A stretch of 11,469 nucleotides of DNA, from positions 1 through 11,469 of the forward strand of contig JACPFE010000586.1 of assembly GCA_016183145.1 (NCBI GenBank). Reading direction: 5' to 3'. The DNA is from Deltaproteobacteria bacterium (GTDB lineage Bacteria; Desulfobacterota; Binatia; UBA9968). Under the pieces are notes generated by a model that was not told the DNA's origin, made no database searches, and worked only from the letters and a program-made list of their open reading frames with translations. Position numbers and translations under genes: made by a program. Below, in pieces: positions 6,012-11,469 of this stretch. How positions within the stretch are numbered: position 1 is the first letter of the stretch; every line of letters starts with the position of its first letter.

Positions 6012-6999
6012 TCACTGAATCACCTTATCCGCCTTCATCAGCGTCCACTGCGGAATCGTCAGTCCGATCTGCTTCGCCGTCTTTAGATTGATCACAAACT
6101 CAAACTTCATCGGCTGCTCCACGGGCAGATCGGCCGGTTTGGTGCCTTTGAGGATCTTGTCCACGTAGGTAGCGGCCCGACGATACGAGTCGGGAAAGCT
6201 CGGCCCGTAGGACATTAGCCCCCCCGGCGTCCACATACTCCTTGGCAAAGAACATCGACGGCAAACGACGTCGTGCCGCAAATTCCACAAGACGGCTTCG
6301 TTGGCTCGAGAAGAGAGGAGATGGGGTTACAATGAGAGCTTTGGCGCGTTCCTTCTCCAGCCGGGAAAGTGTGCTGCCGAGATCATTGGGATCTCGCGCC
6401 TCAAAGAAATCGAGCCTTACGCTATGCGCTCGGCCCGCCGCCTGCGTTTCTCTCAGAAAAACCTCGGCGAGCGGGTGGGCAGGATTCCGGAGGACGGCCA
6501 ACCTGGCGACTTTCGGGACGGTTTCCTTGAGGATCTCGACCCATTTTCCGCTGAATCCCTCTCCGAGCGCTAGTGCTAGTCCCGTGATATTGCCGCCCGG
6601 CCGAGCGAGGCTGTCGATGAGGCCATACCCTAGGGGGTCGGTGACTGCTGCAAAGACGACAGGGGTCGTAATCCCCGCGTTCTTCGCCGCCAGAGCACCG
6701 GCCGCCCCTCCGATAACCAGGACGTCTACCTTGAGCCGGATCAGTTCGGCTATGAGATGGGGCAAGCGTTCGGCTGACCCCTCTGCCCATCGAACCTCAA
6801 TGTGGATGTTCTCGCGCTCACGGTAGCCTAGGTCGCGCAACCCCTGCCGGAACGCTTCGAGGTTGGCGCCGCCGGTCGACGAAGACAAGGGACTTATGAA
6901 ACCTATCCGAGGGACTTTCTTCGGCTGCTGCGCGTGGGCTAGAGAAGCAGCAGTCAGAAAAAAAGTTGCCAGTCGCCGGATGGCGGTTCTTCTGTTCAT
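6012..6999 (-). pseudogene. PF04392-type ABC substrate-binding protein, frameshifted at a G7 run
   Basis: Exported substrate-binding protein of the ABC_sub_bind family, broken by one frameshift. The N-terminal frame (6999 to about 6226) has signal peptide MNRRTAIRRLATFFL...AHA|QQ and the family stretch DSLARPGGNITGL, and reaches YVDAGG. The frame then changes at seven consecutive G on the minus strand (6225-6219). The sequence resumes as LMSYGPSFPDSYRRAATYVD and ends LKTAKQIGLTIPQWTLMKAD. The intact homologue at 8954-9946 reads AVDAGGLMCYAADLAESYRR across this site, so a single extra G explains the break. A sequencing error in the homopolymer is the main alternative, and if so the gene is intact. 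GGAGGAGGAAAA precedes the ATG, which lies 73 nt from the group II intron 3' end. Confidence 0.88.
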
Positions 7000-7110
7000 T
7001 TTTCCTCCTCCGTAATGGGTTGGTTGGCGTCACACATCCGAGTCAGCGCTCTTGGAAACGTCTAAATGGTTGTCGCGGTAGGGACTGCCCTTGCGGGCAG
7101 CCCCCCGCAC

Positions 7111-7144
7111 AGATCCGTACGTGAGGCGGTACCTCATACGGCTC
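7111..7144 (-). ncRNA. Group II intron domain V, degraded
   Basis: A 34-nt hairpin on the minus strand: GAGCCGUAUGAGG pairs with CCUCACGUACGGAUCU, leaving a two-base CG bulge as in active introns. Two conserved points look lost. The apex reads UACCG where a GNRA (usually GAAA) tetraloop is expected. The G of the AGC triad faces A rather than the usual U (AUCU instead of UUCU). Folding was done by hand. Confidence 0.75.
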
Positions 7145-7155
7145 CTACCTCGGGT

Positions 7156-7362
7156 TCATTTGACGGTTAGCCGCTCGGGGGCTGCTTCCCGTACGCTCCA
7201 CAGTCCGGTCAACGCGACACCCCGGTTCTGTGTCCGGAGCGCGGCCATCTGTGTAGCGTTCCCCTTGGTCGTGCCCCTTTCCTCCACGGACTCCGCCGCC
7301 ACACCTAAGTGACTTTGTTCGCCCGCTTCGCAAGTACTATGAGCACGTCCGACTCCCCGCAA
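7156..7362 (-). pseudogene. N-terminal stub of a group II intron reverse transcriptase/maturase
   Basis: The frame contains VEERGTTKGNATQMAALRTQ then SVREAA. This is the leader that normally precedes the first reverse-transcriptase blocks of LtrA-like proteins, usually followed by a segment containing FTALLHH and PGVDG. Here SVREAA runs directly into PERLTVK and a stop. The fingers, palm (YADD), thumb and maturase domains, roughly 350 or more residues, are absent. The deletion joins the stub almost directly to domain V. The ATG at 7362 is only the first in frame and may not be the original start. No functional product is expected. Confidence 0.7.
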
Positions 7363-7822
7363 ACGTGCATGTCGACATTACGGCTGTTAGCCTTCTTCGA
7401 CCGTCCCACTCCACCATCGAGCGTGGGCGTCTGCGAGGCCTCCCGGTTCTCGCGCATGGAGCTTCCCCACATGCCCAGGGTCTTAGACTCCGCGGCGTCA
7501 AAGGACCGCTTGCGCGTTTCGCTGCCCTTCATGTAGCCTTCCCCTTGTCAGGACAAGGTCGGCACACCGAAGTGATGATTTCGGAGCTCAATACCTGGCC
7601 TGTGCGTACCCCTGTCAACGCTTCACCTGCTTCCTTACGGACGCCGGCGCATGACTCGGAGCCAAAATGGTGCGCTACTCCTTTCTTGTGCGGCTCTTTC
7701 ATCCGCAACTCCATGCCGGTTTATCCCGGCGCTTACCCTGACACCTTTTTCCAGTTCGTCTCAACGGTGCCCACTCTTGCAATTACGTGCACAGCACCCC
7801 CATCCTTGCCTTTCCCCATCAG

Positions 7823-7951
7823 AGACTGTGTCGCAATCGGACGTTCGCCCTTCGAGAACCTCAGGACGAACGGGAAACCACTTGATTTGCAATGAGACAA
7901 TTCCGTTCGTGGTGAGGCTCTCGAACCATGAACGGAATTGCGACACAGTCT
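7823..7951. repeat. 129-bp nested palindrome with perfect 15-bp terminal inverted repeats
   Basis: The outer arms AGACTGTGTCGCAAT (7823-7837) and ATTGCGACACAGTCT (7937-7951) are exact complements. Inside are two further hairpins: 7843-7871 (GTTCG...CGAAC, with a CCTTCGAGAACCTCAGG core) and 7901-7937 (TTCCGTTC...GAACGGAA). The whole can fold as a three-way cruciform, a REP-pair/MITE-like design. It lies about 30 bp upstream of the group II intron 5' end. Confidence 0.9.
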
Positions 7952-8024
7952 TTCAAGGGGGAAGGAACAAATCATATTCGATTCTCGCCATCCTCCATCC
8001 TCGATCTTCAATCCTCGGCGGCTC

Positions 8025-8135
8025 CTAATCCTTCCCCGCCGCTTTCAGCGCCTCATTCACCACTTCGATGATCGTCTTCATCTCGATCCACTCCGGCTTG
8101 CCGGTCTCCTCTATAACTTCATAACCCTCGCGCTC
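8025..8135 (-). pseudogene. C-terminal fragment of an unidentified gene
   Basis: Thirty-six codons ending in TAG read EREGYEVIEETGKPEWIEMK, then TIIEVVNEALKAAGKD. They have the amphipathic composition of a real protein tail, and are bounded upstream by an in-frame TAA (8136-8138). No start or body is left. I do not recognise the family. It is probably the remnant of a gene destroyed when the toxin-antitoxin locus or the neighbouring repeats arrived. Confidence 0.45.
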
Positions 8136-8223
8136 TTAGTTGTAAATTCTTATGGTTATTTAAAATCGCCCGCAAGACCCCAGCGTGCATGAGCGAATCC
8201 CAGGATACTCAACCCGTGCTACA

Positions 8224-8253
8224 TTGACTTGCGTTACGATGCCCAGGTATGAT
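8224..8253 (+). promoter_or_regulatory. Sigma-70-type promoter of the toxin-antitoxin operon
   Basis: TTGACT (8224-8229) and TATGAT (8248-8253) are separated by 18 nt. Transcription would start near 8260, giving a leader of about 14 nt that includes AAAGGGAAA before the ATG at 8274. No clear operator palindrome is visible, though autorepression by the antitoxin would be usual. Confidence 0.65.
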
Positions 8254-8273
8254 GAGCGTCGAAAGGGAAAGTA

Positions 8274-8540
8274 ATGGCAAAGAACAAACTAAAAAAAGAA
8301 ACCTGGACGCTGAACGTCGACCGTAGGATCAAGGGTGCGGTCATCAAAGAGGCGAAACGGCGCGGCGTCTATCCCGTACACCTAATCGAATCCATGGTTC
8401 GCGAGAAGTTCAATCCTTTTGGCCACACGGACATCAAAGACGAGGCGGCCTATGTCCGGAGACTGCGCGACAAAGACCGGCACGCTAACGACAAGAAGTT
8501 CCTTGAGGAAATCCGCCGATGGGAGAAAATCAACTCCTAG
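8274..8540 (+). CDS. Ribbon-helix-helix-like antitoxin of a VapBC-type pair
   Basis: An 88-residue, highly charged small protein. Residues 9-16 (ETWTLNVD) look like the DNA-contacting strand of a ribbon-helix-helix. Two helices follow, about 17-30 (RRIKGAVIKEAKRR) and 33-46 (YPVHLIESMVREKF). The C-terminal half is a charged, probably flexible tail that would wrap the toxin. The assignment rests on size, this strand-helix-helix pattern, and above all the overlap with the downstream PIN-domain gene. It would neutralise the toxin and repress the shared promoter. The ATG is preceded by AAAGGGAAAGTA. These are the only plus-strand genes in the window, consistent with an acquired module. Confidence 0.75.
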   Translation: MAKNKLKKETWTLNVDRRIKGAVIKEAKRRGVYPVHLIESMVREKFNPFGHTDIKDEAAYVRRLRDKDRHANDKKFLEEIRRWEKINS

Positions 8541-8926
8541 TCGATACGGACGTCCTCATCGCTTACCTTAACCACAGGGCTTACCGGAGCTATCTCGAAT
8601 CAGCTAGATATCGGGTCTACTATTCTGCCATCACAAAGAAAGAACTTCTCTCGAAACGAGGCCTGAAAGCCTCGGAGCGCCAAGCCATATTGACGCTACT
8701 TAAACGCTTTCGGCTCATCCGCATCGACCGACGAGTGACTGACGAATATTCGCGCTTGAGAATTCGCTATCCTTCGCTTGCCAAGGGCGATGCTCTCATC
8801 GGTGCATCCGCGCTTGCCAGGAAACTGCCGCTGCTAACTCAGAATTTGCGTCACTTCTGCGTGATTCAAGGCTTGGTCTTGTTGCCGGTCGAAGTCAAAC
8901 GCCTGCGGTCGCAAAACCCTCAATGA
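8519..8926 (+). CDS. PIN-domain toxin (VapC-like ribonuclease)
   Basis: A 135-residue PIN-domain protein, expected to be a Mg-dependent endoribonuclease that arrests growth by cutting tRNA or other RNA when free of antitoxin. Acidic active-site residues are visible in order: D9 and D11 in LLVDTDVLIAYL, E42 in AITKKELLS, and D91 in KGDALIGASAL. TQN (107-109) in LLTQNLRHF occupies the fourth position. All expected catalytic residues are therefore present. The start ATG at 8519 lies 22 bp inside the antitoxin gene, in another frame, indicating translational coupling. It ends 27 bp from the stop of the convergent substrate-binding gene, with no evident terminator between. The RNA target cannot be predicted. 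Confidence 0.88.
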   Translation: MGENQLLVDTDVLIAYLNHRAYRSYLESARYRVYYSAITKKELLSKRGLKASERQAILTLLKRFRLIRIDRRVTDEYSRLRIRYPSLAKGDALIGASALARKLPLLTQNLRHFCVIQGLVLLPVEVKRLRSQNPQ

Positions 8927-8953
8927 CGCGAGCGCCTGAAACAATCTCAGCCT

Positions 8954-9946
8954 TCACTGAATCACCTTGTTCGCCTTCATTAGCGTCCACTGCGGAATCG
9001 TAATACCGATCTGCTTGGCTGTTTTCAAATTGATGATGAACTCGAACTTCATCGGCTGCTCCACCGGCAGATCAGCGGGCTTGGCTCCCTTCAGGATTCT
9101 GTCCACATAATATGCGACGCGCCGGTAGCTCTCCGCGAGGTCCGCCGCGTAGCACATGAGCCCGCCGGCATCCACAGCTCCTCTGTTGCCGTATACCGAC
9201 GGAAGCCGACTCTTTAAGGCAAAACCCACAATTCGTTTTTCATTAGCATTCGTTAACGGGCCCTGGATCACGTAGAGTCCATCGGGGCGCTGCTTGATCA
9301 TCGCAGCAAAGACCTTCTCGAAGTCGTTCGCAGTTCGTACCTCCCAAGGCTGAATAGTCAACTTCAGCGCGCGCGCCGCGGCTGGAAGAACCTCTTTCTT
9401 CTCGACTACATTGCTCCGAGTTTCCGGATTGTAGAGAACCGCGACACGGGTGATTTTCGGAACGGCTTCTTTGAGCAACTCAAGCCGCTTACCGCCTAGT
9501 TCTCTCGCAAGGGTTGTAAGGCCCGTGACGTTGCCGCCGGGATGGGCAAGGCTTTCAACATGGCCTGCCTCTACAGGATCTGAACCCAATCCCATCATAA
9601 CAATGGGAATCGTCTTAGTCGCGTTCTTGGCCGCCCGTACCATCGTGTCTCCTCCTGCTGCCACGATGACATCGACCCTGAGACGCACCAGGTCGGCCGC
9701 AAGCTCAGGGTGCCGATCAACCTTCCCCTCCGCATATCGGTACTCGAAGGCGATGTTCTGTCCTTCGATGTAGCCACGCTCGCGCAGAGCCTGTCGAATT
9801 GCCTCGGCACGGAGGGACTCACGAGCTGGCTCTTGCGATGAAAGATACCCAATCCGCCAAATCTTCTTGGCCTGCTGCGCCTCGGCAAGAGAAGCAGTAG
9901 TCAGAAAAAAAGTTGCCAGTCGCCGGATGGCGGTTCTTCTGTTCAT
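8954..9946 (-). CDS. PF04392-type ABC substrate-binding protein, intact copy
   Basis: Exported solute-binding protein of the ABC_sub_bind family, whose members are often annotated from sequence as amino-acid or aromatic-compound binders. It has 330 residues, the usual size. The N-terminus is MNRRTAIRRLATFFLTTASL with likely cleavage AEA|QQ. The paired arginines resemble the Tat-like leaders common in this family, but the motif is not canonical. Family marks are RIGYLSS, AHPGGNVTGL, LLKEAVPKITRVAVLYNPE, and the C-terminal ADLPVEQPMKFEFIINLKTA and IPQWTLMKA. The start at 9946 (not 9958) is chosen because GGGAGGAACG precedes it. The first 59 nt differ at only one position from those of the copy at 6012-6999, although the body is much more diverged. 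No permease or ATPase accompanies it. Confidence 0.92.
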   Translation of the reverse strand: MNRRTAIRRLATFFLTTASLAEAQQAKKIWRIGYLSSQEPARESLRAEAIRQALRERGYIEGQNIAFEYRYAEGKVDRHPELAADLVRLRVDVIVAAGGDTMVRAAKNATKTIPIVMMGLGSDPVEAGHVESLAHPGGNVTGLTTLARELGGKRLELLKEAVPKITRVAVLYNPETRSNVVEKKEVLPAAARALKLTIQPWEVRTANDFEKVFAAMIKQRPDGLYVIQGPLTNANEKRIVGFALKSRLPSVYGNRGAVDAGGLMCYAADLAESYRRVAYYVDRILKGAKPADLPVEQPMKFEFIINLKTAKQIGITIPQWTLMKANKVIQ

Positions 9947-9969
9947 CGTTCCTCCCAAGTTAAGTCCTG

Positions 9970-10044
9970 AGTCCTGAGTAACGAGTCCTGAGTTATGAGA
10001 TTCGGATCTCCGTCCTCAGCACTCAGGACTCGTTACTCAGGACT
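9970..10044. repeat. Heptanucleotide-family hairpin with perfect 24-bp arms
   Basis: Arms 9970-9993 and 10021-10044 are exact complements built from AGTCCTGAGTAACGAG-type words, around a 27-nt loop. It sits between the start of the intact substrate-binding gene and the stop of the deleted copy. On the minus strand it could end transcription of the upstream unit or shield RNA ends. The loop plus right arm (9995-10040, 46 nt) is identical to 10970-11015. Confidence 0.93.
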
Positions 10045-10045
10045 A

Positions 10046-10325
10046 TCATTCGATCGCTCCGTCCGCCCGCACCGGCACGTTGGGCGGGATTGTCAAGCCG
10101 ATCTGCTTCGGTGGTCGCGGTGCGCGATGACGATGTTTGTTCTTCTTCGTAGCCGAGGTCGCGGAGGCCCTGTCAGAATCCTGCTACAACAGCAGGCGAA
10201 CCGGAAGTCAGTATACCAATCTGAGAAATCTTTCCCGGCTGCTGCGCTATCGATGAGCAGGGCAACGACACAATGGCCAATGTGAAACTGACGGCCACCA
10301 CGAGTATCCTGCGTCTCACGGTCAC
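10046..10325 (-). pseudogene. PF04392-type substrate-binding protein, internally deleted third copy
   Basis: Only the two ends of the gene survive. From GTG at 10325, preceded by GGGAGGAGAAAAA, the frame gives a signal peptide (RRRILVVAVSFTLAIVS...SSIA|QQ) and then KISQIGILTSGSP. It hits an in-frame TGA after VVAGF. Homology continues beyond the stop as QGLRDLGYEE, and after a frame change as NIVIA. It then jumps to the family C-terminus KQIGLTIPPNVPVRADGAIE and a stop at 10046-10048. About 230 middle residues are missing, so no binding protein can be made. The signal peptide differs from that of the other copies, so this was a separate family member. Confidence 0.82.
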
Positions 10326-10374
10326 TTTTTCTCCTCCCGTCGCAAGTGACCTGTCCTGGTGGGAAAAAGGCTGT

Positions 10375-10402
10375 GTAGGGGCGCAACATGCTGCGCCCCT
10401 AC
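10375..10402 (-). terminator. Hairpin downstream of the coiled-coil gene, possible terminator
   Basis: The 11-bp arms GTAGGGGCGCA and TGCGCCCCTAC are perfect complements around a 6-nt loop, starting 5 nt after the stop codon of the coiled-coil gene (minus strand). CCTTTTTCCC follows about ten nt later, so intrinsic termination is possible but the T-run is not adjacent. GTAGGGGCG...CGCCCCTAC hairpins are also a common dispersed repeat, which may be its origin. Confidence 0.6.
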
Positions 10403-10406
10403 TGAA

Positions 10407-10847
10407 TTAGCTTGCCTGGGCCGCCTCCACGCGCTTCAAACGTTCCTCAAGGCGACTCATCTGCTGTTTGATGACCGTCAGTTCGATATCGAGCGTCTCG
10501 TGCAGCTTCATGAACCCATCGACGTGGGTTGCGAGCCGATCGATACGATCCTCCATTACGGCGAATCTCTGGTTCATCTCCTTACGGAGATCACGAAATT
10601 CAAGGTGGACGAGCCCAAATTGCCTATCTATCTGGCCGAATCTTGCATCTATTTGGCGGAATCTTGCATCTATTTGGCCGAATCTTGTGTCTACCTGGCG
10701 GAATCTTGCATTTATTTGACCGAATCTTGTATCTACCTGGCGGAATCTTGCATCCGTTTGCCGGAAGCCACTCCGAACAAGTTTTTCGAGGGAGGTGAGC
10801 TGCTGATTGATGGTTCGAGGTTTTTTTGCCGATTTCTTTTTTGCCAT
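10407..10847 (-). CDS. Heptad-repeat coiled-coil protein
   Basis: A 146-residue hydrophilic protein with no signal peptide. The N-terminus is basic (MAKKKSAKKPR). Residues 27-79 are an almost perfect series of seven-residue units of the form ARFxQ(V/I)D, with the second variable residue alternating R and G (RFRQVDT, RFGQINA, RFRQVDT, RFGQIDA...). The remainder (84-142) is a further amphipathic helix, including FRDLRKEMNQRF and EERLKRVEAAQ. The whole is expected to form one long coiled coil, probably oligomeric. The ATG at 10847 is preceded by GAGGACAG, a good ribosome site. Standalone proteins of this style are known but mostly uncharacterised; roles as a structural rod, adaptor or phage-related fibre segment are all guesses. 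A hairpin follows the stop. Confidence 0.8.
   Translation of the reverse strand: MAKKKSAKKPRTINQQLTSLEKLVRSGFRQTDARFRQVDTRFGQINARFRQVDTRFGQIDARFRQIDARFGQIDRQFGLVHLEFRDLRKEMNQRFAVMEDRIDRLATHVDGFMKLHETLDIELTVIKQQMSRLEERLKRVEAAQAS
10627..10773. repeat. Seven tandem 21-bp units encoding the coiled-coil heptads
   Basis: Units of the form TCTATTTGGCCGAATCTTGCA (plus strand) start at 10627, 10648, 10669, 10690, 10711, 10732 and 10753; the last is diverged. Units alternate GGCCGAA and GGCGGAA (third-last bases vary), giving a 42-bp higher-order period and the R/G alternation in the protein. Such arrays expand and contract by slippage, so length variation between strains is expected. Confidence 0.9.
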
Positions 10848-10880
10848 CTGTCCTCTAGCTGCCGCAAGCTGGACTGAAAG

Positions 10881-10928
10881 TCAAGATGAGATTTGGGCCA
10901 ATTGCCTAATGGCGATTCTTCTGTTCAT
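10881..10928 (-). pseudogene. Fourth PF04392-type copy, reduced to its first 15 codons
   Basis: It reads MNRRIAIRQLAQISS then TGA. The first eleven residues match the leader MNRRTAIRRLA of the other copies. The upstream CTTGGGAGG and heptanucleotide-family hairpin also match those before the intact gene at 9946. It is the truncated end of a duplicated block rather than a gene. Confidence 0.75.
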
Positions 10929-10944
10929 CGCGCCTCCCAAGTTA

Positions 10945-11019
10945 AGTCCTGGGTCCTGAGTCACGAGTCATGAGATTCGGATCTCCGTCCTCAGCACTCA
11001 GGACTCGTTACTCAGCACT
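10945..11019. repeat. Heptanucleotide-family hairpin, second copy
   Basis: Imperfect inverted arms of AGTCCTGGGTCCTGAG and ACTCGTTACTCAGCACT type. Positions 10970-11015 are identical to 9995-10040 over 46 nt. The left arm has lost about six nt relative to the copy at 9970. It lies between the second acyl-CoA dehydrogenase stop and the 15-codon remnant. Confidence 0.88.
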
Positions 11020-11049
11020 AATTCCTTTGCTACCGTTGCCATTGCTGCG

Positions 11050-11469
11050 TCACATCAACTCGAGCACGGCCACGCCCTCGCGGAACAGCGCGCGCTGGAT
11101 GATATGGCGTTGGATTTCCGACGGGCCTTCGACGATGCGGTGCGAGCGGGCGTGGCGAAAGGCGCGCGCAATAATGTTTTGTTTGCGCAGCGCCGACGGT
11201 CCCGCGGCTTCCAGGGCGAAGTCGATAACCTTGTGAAGAAGCTCGGTGCCAAAGAGCTTGACGTTGGCGGCTTCCGTGCGCACGTCGAGTTTCTGATCGG
11301 CCTTCCAGGCGCCGAAATAGGTGAGCGTGCGCAGCGCCTCCAGCTCGCCCAGAAAGTGGCCGATGCGCTCAACGCATTTCCCCGCTTCTTTGTCATCGTG
11401 ACGCAGATACCGCGCCACTTCGCGCAGCACCCGTCGCGCCATGCCGTGGGAGCGGATGCCAACTTGAAA
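11050..11469 (-). CDS. Acyl-CoA dehydrogenase, C-terminal part (5' end beyond the window)
   Basis: 139 C-terminal residues of a second FAD-dependent acyl-CoA dehydrogenase. The frame is open to the window edge, so the N-terminal and middle domains lie outside. It opens with FQVGIRSHGMARRVLREVAR, the start of the C-terminal helical domain. It continues through EALRTLTYFGAWKADQKLD and ends with ARSHRIVEGPSEIQRHIIQR before REGVAVLELM. The glutamate in VEGPSEIQR is at the usual catalytic base position (EGT/EGP motif), in contrast to the dehydrogenase at 4305-5429. The internal ATG at 11442 is not the true start. It stands upstream, on the same strand, of the decayed region, so no partner genes directly downstream survive in the window. 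Confidence 0.92.
   Translation of the reverse strand, partial: FQVGIRSHGMARRVLREVARYLRHDDKEAGKCVERIGHFLGELEALRTLTYFGAWKADQKLDVRTEAANVKLFGTELLHKVIDFALEAAGPSALRKQNIIARAFRHARSHRIVEGPSEIQRHIIQRALFREGVAVLELM

Larger units (their letters stand above)
7072..7792 (-). mobile_element. Group II intron with the reverse transcriptase deleted (ORF-less remnant)
   Basis: Ribozyme-type retroelement remnant of about 720 nt. The 3' end has a recognisable domain V (7144-7111) beginning GAGCCGUAUG and ending CACGUACGGAUCU. A GC-rich domain VI hairpin follows with a GCAA loop and CCUAC, whose A (7079) lies 8 nt from the proposed 3' end at 7072. The 5' end is placed at GTGCACG (7792), matching the GUGYG-type intron start. 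The 5' part carries the segment ATGGAGTTGCGGATGAAAGA and neighbours that I recognise from domain I of bacterial introns of this kind. Only an N-terminal maturase stub remains (7362-7156). The 5' boundary is uncertain by several nt; GTGCTGTGCACG from 7797 is an alternative. Confidence 0.8.

Noticed and set aside
6219..6225. Programmed frameshifting at the G7 run to make a full-length binding protein
   Set aside because: The intact homologue needs no frameshift, and no stimulatory element is apparent; simple mutation or sequencing error is more economical.
7305..7532. A 75-codon frame within the intron (MKGSETRKRSF...)
   Set aside because: It falls in the structured domain I-III region; similar frames arise in introns of this kind without being protein genes.

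Overview
The window reads like a stretch of chromosome from an uncultured soil or sediment bacterium. The Pseudomonadota, Desulfobacterota or Binatota type is my guess, with low confidence. The guess rests on moderately high GC, acyl-CoA catabolism genes beside orphan substrate-binding proteins, and heavy decoration with palindromic repeats. There is no rRNA, tRNA or marker gene to settle it. Nearly all genes lie on the minus strand; only a toxin-antitoxin pair at 8274-8926 is on the plus strand.

Left part (1-5430), a CoA-metabolism run. In transcription order (right to left) it holds an acyl-CoA dehydrogenase (5429-4305), a thiolase-like protein (4123-2975) and, 2 nt later, a DUF35 OB-fold/zinc-ribbon partner (2972-2553). 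A DUF559 nuclease-like gene (2431-2042), an exported NMT1/SsuA-type substrate-binding protein (2010-1015) and an enoyl-CoA hydratase running off the left edge (622-1) follow. A coherent reading is uptake and CoA-dependent breakdown of an organic acid. Two enzymes are unusual. The thiolase-like protein shows none of the usual Cys/His catalytic motifs. The acyl-CoA dehydrogenase has no Glu in the usual C-terminal place, but has one where isovaleryl-CoA and long-chain dehydrogenases carry theirs.

Right part (5500-11050), a worn accessory region. It contains a second DUF559 gene, a frameshifted ABC substrate-binding (PF04392-type) gene, and a roughly 720-nt group II intron whose reverse transcriptase is deleted to an N-terminal stub. 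A 129-bp nested palindrome, a tail fragment of an unknown gene and a VapBC-like toxin-antitoxin pair follow. Next come an intact PF04392-type gene, a third internally deleted copy, a coiled-coil protein made of heptad repeats, and a fourth copy reduced to 15 codons. The C-terminal part of a second acyl-CoA dehydrogenase runs off the right edge.

Repeats are the dominant theme. (a) A GAGTCCT-type heptanucleotide family forms a 15-unit array at 4152-4256 and long hairpins at 9970-10044 and 10945-11019. (b) CCTCACCC...GGGTGAGG palindromes bracket both DUF559 genes and supply their last codons. (c) There are bipartite palindromes at 675-759 and 7823-7951. (d) Several single hairpins are present. 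The best leads are the repeat-bracketed DUF559 cassettes, the heptad-repeat family, the degraded group II intron, and the thiolase-like/DUF35 pair.
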